NCBI RefSeq assembly: GCF_010894405.1
Contig: NZ_JAAIYA010000002.1
Coordinates: forward strand, 496,001-560,000
From: Pyxidicoccus caerfyrddinensis
Lineage (GTDB): Bacteria; Myxococcota; Myxococcia; Myxococcales; Myxococcaceae
Direction: 5' to 3'
Length of the DNA: 64,000 nt
Part shown: positions 29,727 to 39,214 of the stretch, piece after piece
How the letters are laid out: every line of letters starts with the position of its first letter
How positions within the stretch are numbered: position 1 is the stretch's first letter
Made by a program: the position numbers and the translations under genes
Notes under the pieces: generated by a model
Told to the model about the DNA's origin: nothing
Databases searched by the model: none
The model's input: only the letters and a program-made list of their open reading frames with translations

Positions 29727-32700
29727 ATGTCCGGTAGCGTCTGGATGAAGGCCGCGGTGATGGCTGGGGGGCTGCTCCTGGCGTGGGGGTGCATGCCGCT
29801 GTCCGCGGAGCCGGATTCGGAGAGCACTTCCCACCGGGCACCGGAGGCAGTGGGGGCGGGCCCGGCCTCACTGCTCAAGGACATCAACCCCGTGGTGAGG
29901 GAGGCGGTGGGCTCGGACCCGCGGGAGCTGGTCCAGCTGGGCAACACCGTGTTCTTCGTGGCCTACAATGGCACCACGGGCGAAGAGCTGTGGAAGACAG
30001 ACGGCACCGCCGCGGGCACTGTCCTCGTCAAGGACATCAATCCCAACCTGGACGCGTACGGTCCCGACAGCCTCTTCGTCGCCAATGGGGCGCTCTTCTT
30101 CTTCGCCGATGATGGCGCCACGGGCCGCGAGCTATGGAAGAGCGATGGCACCGCCGCGGGCACCGTTCTCGTCAAGGACATCTGGCCGGGAGCCGGAGAC
30201 TCCATGTGGTTCGGCCAGCAATCCCGGTTCACCGTCGTCAATGGGACGCTCTTCTTCGTGGCCAATGATGGCCGCGTGGGTTTCGAGCTGTGGAAGAGCG
30301 ACGGCACTGCCGCGGGTACCGTCCTGGTCAGGGTCATCCCCAACCGCGGCTCCCCGGAGTCCTTGTCCGACGCGGACCCGACCGAGCTCACCGAGCTGAA
30401 CGGAGTGCTCTACTTCCTGGCGGACTACCAGCTCTGGAGGAGCGACGGCACCCAGGCCGGCACCTACTTCATCACGGGCAGCTTCTGCCTGCGGCTCAGG
30501 AAGGTGGGGAGCACCCTCTTCTTCACCGATGGCGACGACCTCTGGAAGAGCGACGGCACATTGTCTGGCACGGGCCGCCTCAAGAGCTTCGCTTCCGGCG
30601 GTGGCGCGGAAGAGCTCACCTCGGTGGGCAACACGCTCTTCTTCAGCGCGAACGACGGCACCACCGGACGCGAGCTGTGGAGGAGCGACGGCACGTCCTC
30701 TGGCACCACGCTCGTCAAGGACCTCCTTCCGGGTGCCTCCGGCTCGGCGCCCACCGCACTCGTGGACGTGGGGGGCACGCTCTACTTCTCGGCCGATGAC
30801 GGCACCCACGGGCGCGAACCGTGGAGGAGCAATGGCACCGAGCCCGGCACGCTCCTCGTCAAGGACCTGCTGGCGGGCCCTGGCAGCTCGAGACCCTCGA
30901 GCTTCACCGGCATGGATGGCGCCACCTACTTCGTTGCCAGGACCGACAGCACCGGGGTCGAGCTCTGGAAGACGGACGGCACCGCCCCGGGTACCGGGCT
31001 CGTCAAGGACCTCTCGCCAGGGCCCGCCAGCGCGTCCCCGAGCGGGCTGCACAACCTCAACGGCGTGCTCGTCTTCTCCGCCGGGGGCGAGCTGGGCCGG
31101 GAGCCATGGAGGAGCGATGGCACCGCCCAGGGCACCGTGCTCGTGAAGGACATCCAGCCCCCCGGGTCGGACGCATGGCCCGACTCCTTCGTGCCCTTCA
31201 ACGGGGGCGCCCTCTTCGTGGCCAACGACGGCACCTCGGGTCGCGAGTTGTGGAAGACGGATGGCACCGCCCAGGGCACCGTGCTCGTGAAGGACATCTG
31301 CCCGGGCGCCGCCGGCTCCTCCCCGCTCAACCTCACCCCTGTCGGTGGCTCCGTGTTCTTCATGGCCAATGACGGCAGCTCGGGGTTCGAGCTGTGGAAG
31401 ACGGATGGCACCGCTCAGGGCACCGCGCTCGTGAAGGACATCAGTCCGGGAGCTTCCAGCTCCTTTCCCTTCGATATGGTCGCCTTCAAGGGGGCCCTGT
31501 TCTTCAAGGCCGGCGACGGCACCTCAGGTCGCGAGTTGTGGAAGACGGACGGCACCGCCGAGGGGACCGTGCGCATGAAGGACATCCGCGAGGGAACCCG
31601 CTTCGACTCGGTGGGAGGATTCGCGGTCTTCAACGACAGGCTCTTCTTCTCTGCCTACCGCGATATGCAAAGTGAGTTGTGGACGACGGATGGCACCCCC
31701 GAAGGCACCGTCGTCTTCAAGGCCTTCGTCGACAGCATCTCGATCCGCGAGGCGAAGGCCGTGGGCAACAGGCTCTTCATGACCATGGACAGCTCCGACG
31801 GCGAAGAGCCATGGGTCTCCGATGGAACCCCCGAGGGCACCATCCTCCTCAAGGATCTCTGCCCCACCAGCGCGAGCTCGAGCCCGACGGGCTACACCGC
31901 GTTCAACGGACAGGTCTACTTCACCGCCGATGACTGCATCACGGGCAGGGAGCTGTGGAGGACGGATGGCACCGCCCAGGGCACCGTGCTCGTCAAGGAC
32001 CTCGCCCCCGGGTTCGCCAGCTCGGGCATCACCCAATTGTCCGTGCTCGGCGACCGGCTTCTGTTCTCGGCGGTCACGGGGACCGAGGGCCGTGAGCTGT
32101 GGAAGAGCGATGGCACCGCCCAGGGCACCGTGCTCGTCAAGGATGTCCTGCCCGGAGGTGACTCGGGGCTCGCGAACCAGCCCCTCTTGGCGATTCCCTC
32201 CGAGAACATGGTGGTGTTCTCCGCGCGGGATGGTGCCTCGGGCATGGAGCTGTGGCGGTCCGACGGCACGGCCGAGGGCACGGTGCGGCTGCTGGACCTG
32301 GCGCCCGGTGCCGCGTCCTCCTACCCGAGTCAATTCTTCACCGTCGGAGATTCGCTCCTCTTCCAGGCCGATGACGGCACCACGGGCCGCGAGCTGTGGA
32401 AGCTCCGTCTCTCGTTGTCCGGCATGGACACCACGCCACCGCGGCTCACGTGCCCCGCCGCGATGACGGCCACCGCGGCCGATGCCTCGGGCGCTCCTGT
32501 GTCCTTCACCGCCACCGCCCAGGACGAGGGAGGAAGCGTGAGCACCGCCTACAGCCACGCCCCGGGCAGCACCTTCTCCGTGGGCACCACCTCCGTCACC
32601 GTCACCGCCACCGACGCGGCCGGCAACACCGCGACCTGCACCTTCACCGTGACGGTGGAGCCGCCGGTGCTGGCAGCCCCCGTCATCACCTCGCCTGGCC

Positions 32701-33068
32701 AGGGGGCCATCCTCGACGACCCCACGCCCGTCTTCTCCGGCTCCGCCCGGCCGGGCAGCACCGTCGCCCTCGTCGTGGATGGCGTGGACGTCGGTACCGT
32801 CACCTCAAGCGAGTCCGGCGCCTGGTCCTTCACCGCCACCTCACCCCTGACGGAGGGCATCCACGGCGTGACCGCCACGGCGCGCCACCTGGGGAGCACC
32901 AGCCCGGCCAGCGCCGTCGTGAGCTTCACGGTCGACCTCCAGCCGGACCCACCGGACCCGGAGGAGGGCGGCGGATGCTCGGCGGGCCCGGGGGATTCCT
33001 CGTGGCTGCTGGCGAGCCTGGCGGTGCTGGCGGCCGCCGTTCCCCGGCGGCGCCAGCTCGCGAGGTAA
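29727..33068 (+). CDS. Giant ELYxxDG-repeat protein with HYR domain and MYXO-CTERM anchor
   Basis: 1113 residues from the ATG at 29727, preceded by a purine-rich GGGGGAG. A signal peptide (LLLAWGC, with a lipobox-like Cys22) leads into about 17 repeats of the form G-R-E-L-W-K-(S/T)-D-G-T-A-x-G-T-V-L-V-K-D-I over residues 60-900, which probably form one or more beta-propellers. A HYR domain (about 905-985), an Ig-like Big module (about 990-1075), and a C-terminal GGGCSAGPGDSSWLLASLAV...RRR anchor follow. The protein should be displayed on the cell surface. Its ligand is unknown. The many near-identical repeats make the locus prone to recombination. Confidence 0.9.
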   Translation: MSGSVWMKAAVMAGGLLLAWGCMPLSAEPDSESTSHRAPEAVGAGPASLLKDINPVVREAVGSDPRELVQLGNTVFFVAYNGTTGEELWKTDGTAAGTVLVKDINPNLDAYGPDSLFVANGALFFFADDGATGRELWKSDGTAAGTVLVKDIWPGAGDSMWFGQQSRFTVVNGTLFFVANDGRVGFELWKSDGTAAGTVLVRVIPNRGSPESLSDADPTELTELNGVLYFLADYQLWRSDGTQAGTYFITGSFCLRLRKVGSTLFFTDGDDLWKSDGTLSGTGRLKSFASGGGAEELTSVGNTLFFSANDGTTGRELWRSDGTSSGTTLVKDLLPGASGSAPTALVDVGGTLYFSADDGTHGREPWRSNGTEPGTLLVKDLLAGPGSSRPSSFTGMDGATYFVARTDSTGVELWKTDGTAPGTGLVKDLSPGPASASPSGLHNLNGVLVFSAGGELGREPWRSDGTAQGTVLVKDIQPPGSDAWPDSFVPFNGGALFVANDGTSGRELWKTDGTAQGTVLVKDICPGAAGSSPLNLTPVGGSVFFMANDGSSGFELWKTDGTAQGTALVKDISPGASSSFPFDMVAFKGALFFKAGDGTSGRELWKTDGTAEGTVRMKDIREGTRFDSVGGFAVFNDRLFFSAYRDMQSELWTTDGTPEGTVVFKAFVDSISIREAKAVGNRLFMTMDSSDGEEPWVSDGTPEGTILLKDLCPTSASSSPTGYTAFNGQVYFTADDCITGRELWRTDGTAQGTVLVKDLAPGFASSGITQLSVLGDRLLFSAVTGTEGRELWKSDGTAQGTVLVKDVLPGGDSGLANQPLLAIPSENMVVFSARDGASGMELWRSDGTAEGTVRLLDLAPGAASSYPSQFFTVGDSLLFQADDGTTGRELWKLRLSLSGMDTTPPRLTCPAAMTATAADASGAPVSFTATAQDEGGSVSTAYSHAPGSTFSVGTTSVTVTATDAAGNTATCTFTVTVEPPVLAAPVITSPGQGAILDDPTPVFSGSARPGSTVALVVDGVDVGTVTSSESGAWSFTATSPLTEGIHGVTATARHLGSTSPASAVVSFTVDLQPDPPDPEEGGGCSAGPGDSSWLLASLAVLAAAVPRRRQLAR

Positions 33069-33273
33069 CTCCACCGCAAGGCTTGCGCCAACGCGGGTGG
33101 CGCCGAGGCAGCCCCCAGCAGGAGCCGCGGACGCAGGGGACATCGCGAGTGGACTTGCGCGGTGCACCCTGCTCGGTGCGTTACACCGGCGTCAGGGGCG
33201 TTGGACCGGGGAGCGCTCGCCCGCGCGGGGCGTGGTAGGAGGGAGGTCGTCCGCTCGAAGGAAGGTGGTCATC

Positions 33274-33726
33274 GTGCGTCGTCCCTCCGGGTCGGTGGTC
33301 TCGTCCCTGGCGCTGCTCGCGCTGCTGGCCTGCGGCACGTCTTGCACCGGCAACCCCGCTGGCGCGGCGTCGCGAGCAGCCCCGGACACGGCCGCCGCGC
33401 GCGGCACGGCCGGCTGCCCCACCCACAAGCTCGCCTTCACGCGGGAGACGGGCTGCCAGAACGACGGGGCGGTCGAGTTCTGCGTGCCGAAGGACGCACC
33501 CGCCGCGCACGCCGAGGTGAAGCGGATTGCCCCGTCGGTGTCGGCCATGGCGTCACGCGGGCGGGCGGGCTGCGACACGGCCACGGAGACGCTGTTCCTC
33601 TACCCGCTCCACGAGGACGCCTGCACCTCGCGCCACGGCGCGCTGACGGACACCGCGTGGAACGAGCTCTGCCAGCTCGCGGCGCTGCCGGAGGTCCGGC
33701 GCATCGTGCCAACCTGGTACGAGTAG
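33274..33726 (+). CDS. Small secreted lipoprotein, unknown function
   Basis: 150 residues from the GTG at 33274, which has GGAAGG at 8-nt spacing. The signal LALLALLACGTSC could be lipidated at either Cys. The mature part has six further Cys at wide spacing (GCPTHKL, TGCQNDGAVEFCVPK, AGCDTATE, EDACTSRHG, ELCQLAAL), suggesting disulfides, and ends with VRRIVPTWYE. No known domain is recognised. An earlier ATG frame upstream would bury the signal peptide and was rejected. Confidence 0.7.
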   Translation: MRRPSGSVVSSLALLALLACGTSCTGNPAGAASRAAPDTAAARGTAGCPTHKLAFTRETGCQNDGAVEFCVPKDAPAAHAEVKRIAPSVSAMASRGRAGCDTATETLFLYPLHEDACTSRHGALTDTAWNELCQLAALPEVRRIVPTWYE

Positions 33727-33822
33727 CCGACGTGCGGCCGTCCGGGTGCATGTCGCCCACCGCGGCCAGGGGCACATTGCTTCGGGAGTCGAGGACCTTG
33801 CGCGGAGCCTGACCGGCGCTAC

Positions 33823-33843
33823 AGGGGGGGGCGACACCCCCCT
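33823..33843. terminator. Weak bidirectional hairpin between convergent genes
   Basis: AGGGGGG (33823-33829) and CCCCCCT (33837-33843) form a 7-bp stem with a 7-base loop between the convergent small lipoprotein and LysM genes, 97 bp and 23 bp from their stops. There is no T-run on either side, so termination efficiency is doubtful. Confidence 0.35.
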
Positions 33844-33865
33844 CCGTCCTCTGCGCTACGCCACG

Positions 33866-34792
33866 TCAGCCGACCTGGGCCAGGACGTAGCTGAACTCCT
33901 TCTGAGGGCCGAGCGCGGCCCAGAAGTTGTTGAAGCGGCCCTGGTCCATCGTCTGGCAGCCGGCGGAGTACGTGTCGTTCGTTCCGCCGCGATGGAAGTA
34001 GTAGGCCTGTCCGCCCCAGTCGCCGCTGAACACGTCGTCCTTCGAGTTGATCCGGTGGTCGCGGTTCGTGTCGCGGCGCACGGTCGGGTTCCCGTAGCGC
34101 AGGTCCGGCGAGAGGATGTTGCCACCGAAGTTGCCGTTGAAGCTCTTCTTGTAGTGGTAGGTCTGGTTGCCGACGAGGCGGCCGACCGGCTTGGTGCTCT
34201 GGCTCGGGTCATCGGCCCAGCGGCGGTTGGGCTCGGTGTTGGCCTTGAACTCCTCGACGTGCGGCTTGCCGCTGCTGTCCTTCCACATGACGACGAGCCG
34301 ATCGTCGTAGGTGCCGCGGGAGGGCTGGTCCTTGGTGAAGGGCGTGTTCACCCTCAGGCCGACGATGACGCGCTTGCCGGCCGCGAGGTCCTGCTTCGCC
34401 TTGGCGTCGCCGTGCTTCTCCACGTACTTCGAGTAGAGCGCGTACTCCTTCGCCTCGGACATGCCCTCGGTGTTCGGGATGCCCTTGGGGAGCACGCTGG
34501 TGTTCTTGCCGGGCTGGGGCTTCGGCGCTGGCTTCGACTCAGGCGCGGGCGCGTTCACGACCTTCACGTGCAGCTTCTGGCCCGGCTGGATGACGTTGAT
34601 GTTCGCGACCTGGGGGTTCAGCTTCTTCAATGCGGCCAGCGAGAGGTCGTGTTTCGCCGCGATGCCCGAAAACGTGTCACCGCTCTTCACGGTGTAGTCG
34701 ACGAACTTCTTGGAGGCCGGCTTCTCCCCGGTGCTGGACCTGGCAGCGATTCCACTCAGCGTGTCTCCGGACCGGACCTTGGACGTGATCAT
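33866..34792 (-). CDS. LysM protein with L,D-transpeptidase-like C terminus
   Basis: 308 residues, no signal peptide. A half-length LysM (residues 5-18, VRSGDTLSGIAAR) is followed by a complete one (about 33-78, YTVKSGDTFSGIAAKHDLSLAALKKLNP...IQPGQKLHV). These bind peptidoglycan glycan chains. A Pro-rich linker precedes a 200-residue domain ending in YYFHRGGTNDTYSAGCQTM, a His-x(n)-S-x-G-C arrangement like the active site of YkuD L,D-transpeptidases, though the rest of the domain is divergent. It may cross-link or cut peptidoglycan, or be exported by a non-Sec route. Confidence 0.7.
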   Translation of the reverse strand: MITSKVRSGDTLSGIAARSSTGEKPASKKFVDYTVKSGDTFSGIAAKHDLSLAALKKLNPQVANINVIQPGQKLHVKVVNAPAPESKPAPKPQPGKNTSVLPKGIPNTEGMSEAKEYALYSKYVEKHGDAKAKQDLAAGKRVIVGLRVNTPFTKDQPSRGTYDDRLVVMWKDSSGKPHVEEFKANTEPNRRWADDPSQSTKPVGRLVGNQTYHYKKSFNGNFGGNILSPDLRYGNPTVRRDTNRDHRINSKDDVFSGDWGGQAYYFHRGGTNDTYSAGCQTMDQGRFNNFWAALGPQKEFSYVLAQVG

Positions 34793-34991
34793 TCGGGGTA
34801 CTCCTGAAACCGAAGGTGTTTGACGGGATTGTCGGCGGTGCGGGCTCAGAGTTTCTTGGAAATTGGTTTTTCACCGGACCTGGTGCCAGCAGGGCAGACG
34901 GCGAGTCACTGGATTTCTACGCTCAGTGAGGCGCTGCCAATGCTCGAGGTGGGGGCGTGGACGCGGCTGCACGCCCGGCGTGTGCTCATCT

Positions 34992-37900
34992 CTAGCGCAG
35001 CGCCGCGAGGGCCGCGCCGACCTTCGCCACCGTCACCGACACGGGCGTCGTCACCTCCGGAGCGAAGATGGCCACGCGGAGCTCCTCGAAGGTCCACCGC
35101 AGCTCCTGCGCCGCATCCTGGTCCCTCACGGTGGCGCGCCTGGCGAGGAAGGCCTCCCACAGGGGAGTGAAGGGCTCGGCCTTCCCTGCGTCCTTGCTGG
35201 GGTTCACCACCGCACGCGCCAGCCGTGCCTGGGCCGCGCGGAGGTAGCGCGGGTAGTTCAGTAGACGCCCGAAGGGAATCCACTCGATGAGGTTCGCGGG
35301 GAACAGGTGCCCGAGCTGCGAGCGGATGTCCCGCACGGCCGCCGAGCCGCTCGGCCCCTTCTTGAGTGCGGCGAGCGTCGCGGCGAGCTCCGCGGAGGTG
35401 ACCACGACGGCGTTCGCCCAGTCCCGGGCCGCACCCTCGATGCGCGGTGAGCCCTCATGGACCCGCGCCTCGAAGGCCGCCTTCGTGCGGGGTAGCGGCG
35501 CACCCGGTGTGAGCTTGAACGCCTCGTCGACGCCGCGTGCGAGGACGAGCGCTCGGAAGGCGTCGGCCTGGCCCCGCGCGGGCGGCGCGCCGTCCAGGGA
35601 CGGGAAGGGCGGCGGCATGCGCGCGGCGCTGACGGCCACGTGTCCGCGCGCGGCGAGCATCAGGAGCCGGCGGACCCCCGTGCGCGTGGCCGCGTCGGCG
35701 GCGGCGGAGGTCTCGAGCAGCACCAGGTCCACGGCAGCGCCCCGGTCGACGAGCGCGGGGTAGCTGCGGACGTCGAGCCCGCCGATCCGCCGGGTGACCA
35801 CGGAGGGCAGCTCGCCGAAGGTCCAGGCCGTCAGCCCCTTGCGCTCCCAGTCCGAAGCCGGTGCCGCGCTGCGCAGCGCCGTCCGTGCACGTCCCCCGTA
35901 CTGCTCGAGCAGCGCGTCGGCGTCGCGGCTCCGCGCGAGCTCCTTTCCCTTCTCGTCGAGCACCCGGAGCGTGATGCGCAGGTACGGCGCCACGGCATCC
36001 GCCCGGAGGGATTCCTCGGGCAGGTCCACGCCGCACAGCCGGGACACCGCACGCGCGAGCGCTGGAATCAGCGGCCCGCGGAAGGGCACGAGTTCCTTCT
36101 GGAGACGGTCGACCAGGTCCGGCAGCGGCCCCAGCTGCTTGCGCTGTGCGCGGGGGACCTCCTCGAGCAGGGCGGTGAGCTTCTCCCGCTGCCACCCGGG
36201 GATGGTCCAGTCGAGCTCACCTGGGACGAGCTGTGCGAGCAGCAGCAGCGGCACGCTCAGGGTGATGCCGTCGTCCTCGGCCGCGGGGTCGAAGGTGTAC
36301 GTCACCGGCACGGACGCGCCGTGCAGGGTGATGGCGTCCGGGTAGTGCGCCGGGGACAGGCCCGGGTCGTGCGAGAGGGCATCCTCCATCGTGAGGACGA
36401 GCACGTCGGGGTCGGCCGCCTCGGCCTTGCGGCGCCAGGCCTCGAAGCCCGCTCCGTCCGTCACGTCCTCCGGGACGCGCTGGTCGAAGAACGTCAGCAG
36501 CGCCTCGCTGTCGAGCAGCTCGCTGCGCCGGGCCTTGTCCCGCAAGCGCGCCACGCGCTCGAGCACCTGGCGGTTCTTCTCCTGGAATGCCCCCCGGGTG
36601 CGGTACTCGCCGCGCACCAGGGCATGCTCGAGGAACATCAGCCGTGCCCGGGCGGGGTCCATGCTGGCCAGGGCCACGGGGCGCTCCTTGAAGACTTGAA
36701 GCCCGAAGAGGGTCGCGTTCTCCTTCACCACGGCGCGCGCGGACTTCTCCGACCAGTGCGGTTCGGAGTAGCTGCGCTTGAGCAGGTGGGGGGCCGCCGC
36801 CGCGAGCCACTCCGGGTCGAGCTTCGCCACGGTGCGCGCGAACAGCTGGGACGTCTCCACGAGCTCGAACGCCATCGCCCAGGCAGGGGGCTTCTTCGCG
36901 AGCGCCGACGAGGGGTGAACCATGAAGCGCGTCTGCTTCGCGCCCGTAAAGTGGCGCTGCTCCGGATTCCACTGGCCGATGCGGGACAGCAGCCCGGTGA
37001 GGAGCGCCTGGTGCAGAGCGTCTCCGCGCGCCGGGACGCCCCGGCCCTTGCTCGGCAGGCGCAGCTCGCGGACGGTCTCCTCGAGCTGGCGCTGGACGTC
37101 CCGCCACTCGCGCACCCGCAGGAAGGACAGGAAGTTGTCCCGGCACACGCGCCGCAGATGGGACGTCCCCCGGCCCTCGGCCTCGCGTACGAATGCCCAC
37201 AGCTTGAGCAGCCCCGTGAAGTCCGAGTGCTCGTCACGGAAGCGCCGGTGCAGCTCGTCCGCCTTCTGCGCCAGCTCCCGTGGCCGCTCGCGCGGGTCCT
37301 GCAGGTTGAGCGCCGCGGCGACGATGAGCACCTCGTCCAGGCACCCGTACTCGGCGCCGGCGAGAATCATCCGCGCGATGCGCGGGTCCACCGGGAAGCG
37401 CGCGAGCTGGTGCCCGAGCGGCGTCAAGGTGCGCTCCTTGCCCTCGATGGCCCCGAGCTCCTCGAGCACCCGCCAGCCCTCGGCGATGGCCCTCGGCTGA
37501 GGCGGGTCGAGGAAGGGGAAGTCCTCGACGTCACCGAGGCCGAGGGACTTCATCCGCAGGATGACCCCCGCGAGCCCGGTGCGCTTGATTTCCGGGTCGG
37601 TGAAGGCGGGCCGCGTGGTGAAGCCCGCCTCGTCGTAGAGGCGCACGCAGACCCCGTCGCGCACGCGGCCGCAGCGCCCCTTGCGCTGGTCGGCGCTGGC
37701 CTGGGAGACCGGCTCGATGTGCAGGCGCGTGGTGCCAGAGCGCGGGTCGTAGCGCGACAGGCGCGCCACCCCCGTGTCCACGACGTACACGATGCCCGGG
37801 ATGGTGACCGACGTCTCCGCGACGTTGGTGGCGAGGATGACCCGGCGCTCGGGGATGGTGGCGAAGACGCGCGACTGCTCGGCGGCCGACAGGCGCGCAT

Positions 37901-38693
37901 ACAGGGGCTGCACCACCGTGCCGCGGAGCTCGCGTGCGTTCAGGGCACTCTCGGCCTCGCGGATCTCCCGCTCCCCGGGGAGGAACACGAGGACGTCCCC
38001 GTCCGGGTCGAGCGAGAGCACGTTGGCCACCGCATCGGCGACGGAGTCGGCGAGCTCGTCGTCCTCGGGGGGCGGCTCGTAGAGCACGTCCACCGGGAAG
38101 GTACGGCCTTCCACCTGGATGACCGGCGCCCCCCCGAAGAACTGCGAGAAGCGCTCGGTCTCGATGGTGGCCGAGCTCACCACCACCTTGAGGTCGGGGC
38201 GCCTGGGGAGGATGCGCTTGAGCCACCCGAGCAGGAAGTCGATGGTGAGGCTGCGCTCGTGGGCCTCGTCGAGCACGATGGTGTCGTAGCGGCTCAGGAG
38301 CGGGTCGCTGTGAATCTGCGCGAGGAGGACGCCGTCGGTCATGAACTTCACGGCCGTCCGCCGGGACGAGCGGTCCTCGAAGCGAATCTGGTAGCCGACG
38401 TCCGTGCCCAGCTCCGTGCCGAGCTCGCGTGCCACGCGCGCCGCCACGCTCGTCGCGGCGATACGCCGGGGCTGGGTGACGCCAATCTGGCGCGGGCGGC
38501 CGCGCCCCATGGCGAGCAGGACTTTCGGCAGCTGCGTCGTCTTCCCCGAGCCGGTGGCCCCCGCGACGATGACCACCTGATGGGCGGCGATGGCCGCGGT
38601 GATGTCCTCCACCCGGGCCGAGATGGGGAGCTCGGGGGGGAAGTGCAGGGTGGGCAAGCCGCCGGGGGTGGGTACGGGGGATTCGCCGGACAT
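34992..38693 (-). CDS. hrpA: ATP-dependent RNA helicase HrpA
   Basis: 1233 residues from the ATG at 38693 (MSGESPVPTPGG), the usual HrpA length. DEAH-box motifs are intact: I GATGSGKTTQ, II LDEAHERS, III SSATI, V ATNVAETSVTIPGI, VI QRKGRCGR. The helicase-associated HA2 and OB-fold regions and a long C-terminal domain (DUF3418) follow. The protein acts on mRNA and stalled ribosomes in other bacteria. The open frame extends 189 bp upstream into IS91-like sequence, which is not part of the protein. Confidence 0.94.
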   Translation of the reverse strand: MSGESPVPTPGGLPTLHFPPELPISARVEDITAAIAAHQVVIVAGATGSGKTTQLPKVLLAMGRGRPRQIGVTQPRRIAATSVAARVARELGTELGTDVGYQIRFEDRSSRRTAVKFMTDGVLLAQIHSDPLLSRYDTIVLDEAHERSLTIDFLLGWLKRILPRRPDLKVVVSSATIETERFSQFFGGAPVIQVEGRTFPVDVLYEPPPEDDELADSVADAVANVLSLDPDGDVLVFLPGEREIREAESALNARELRGTVVQPLYARLSAAEQSRVFATIPERRVILATNVAETSVTIPGIVYVVDTGVARLSRYDPRSGTTRLHIEPVSQASADQRKGRCGRVRDGVCVRLYDEAGFTTRPAFTDPEIKRTGLAGVILRMKSLGLGDVEDFPFLDPPQPRAIAEGWRVLEELGAIEGKERTLTPLGHQLARFPVDPRIARMILAGAEYGCLDEVLIVAAALNLQDPRERPRELAQKADELHRRFRDEHSDFTGLLKLWAFVREAEGRGTSHLRRVCRDNFLSFLRVREWRDVQRQLEETVRELRLPSKGRGVPARGDALHQALLTGLLSRIGQWNPEQRHFTGAKQTRFMVHPSSALAKKPPAWAMAFELVETSQLFARTVAKLDPEWLAAAAPHLLKRSYSEPHWSEKSARAVVKENATLFGLQVFKERPVALASMDPARARLMFLEHALVRGEYRTRGAFQEKNRQVLERVARLRDKARRSELLDSEALLTFFDQRVPEDVTDGAGFEAWRRKAEAADPDVLVLTMEDALSHDPGLSPAHYPDAITLHGASVPVTYTFDPAAEDDGITLSVPLLLLAQLVPGELDWTIPGWQREKLTALLEEVPRAQRKQLGPLPDLVDRLQKELVPFRGPLIPALARAVSRLCGVDLPEESLRADAVAPYLRITLRVLDEKGKELARSRDADALLEQYGGRARTALRSAAPASDWERKGLTAWTFGELPSVVTRRIGGLDVRSYPALVDRGAAVDLVLLETSAAADAATRTGVRRLLMLAARGHVAVSAARMPPPFPSLDGAPPARGQADAFRALVLARGVDEAFKLTPGAPLPRTKAAFEARVHEGSPRIEGAARDWANAVVVTSAELAATLAALKKGPSGSAAVRDIRSQLGHLFPANLIEWIPFGRLLNYPRYLRAAQARLARAVVNPSKDAGKAEPFTPLWEAFLARRATVRDQDAAQELRWTFEELRVAIFAPEVTTPVSVTVAKVGAALAALR

Positions 38694-38715
38694 GGCAGCA
38701 TGGCCTAGCACTGAA

Positions 38716-38955
38716 GCGCGCGCTCCGCCCCTGACGAAGTGTGTGGGCGCCTGCTCGCCCGGCGTTCCTGGAGGGATTCTCCCTGTACGCCCATACGCAC
38801 CTGCATGCGCACGACAGGCAGGGACTGGAGCGGCGATGCCGCTACGGGGCACGCGGTGCGCTGGCTCTGGAGCGGTTGTCACGAGCGGAGGATGGCCGCA
38901 TTGCTTGGCGCATGAAGCGCCCGCTGCCGGACGGCACGACGCACCTGCATCAGTG
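38716..38955 (+). pseudogene. IS91-family transposase fragment (middle part)
   Basis: The plus strand encodes LEGFSL, then [18 protein letters not shown], followed by an [20 protein letters not shown] segment, the central region of IS91-type (Y2-HUH rolling-circle) transposases. The frame is broken before it, and neither end of the gene is present. Bases 38716-38785 recur almost exactly at 50321-50389 with one indel. The remnant touches the 5' side of hrpA. It is dead by any reading. Confidence 0.75.
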
Positions 38956-39214
38956 ACTTGCAGTTCATCCTCGCGGATCTGGCGACGAAGGCGAACACCG
39001 AGGAGTCGTCGCGGCTGGCGAACCAGGAGGGTGCAGAACCCTCACCGCCTCGTACATCAGCGGGCGCGGCAACCTATCACGGAACGCTCCGACCCCTGCG
39101 TGAGCCCAAGCCACGTCGAACCGCGCGCTTGCTCGCGAGGCGGCCGCTCACCAGCGGACAGTGCCCGGGCAGGTCGGAGCAGTCACACCGGGAGGGCGCG
39201 GTCATGATGAGGGC

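Noticed and set aside
35640-38708. A 1022-codon plus-strand frame opposite hrpA
   Set aside because: Antisense shadow of the intact DEAH helicase; no recognisable domain.
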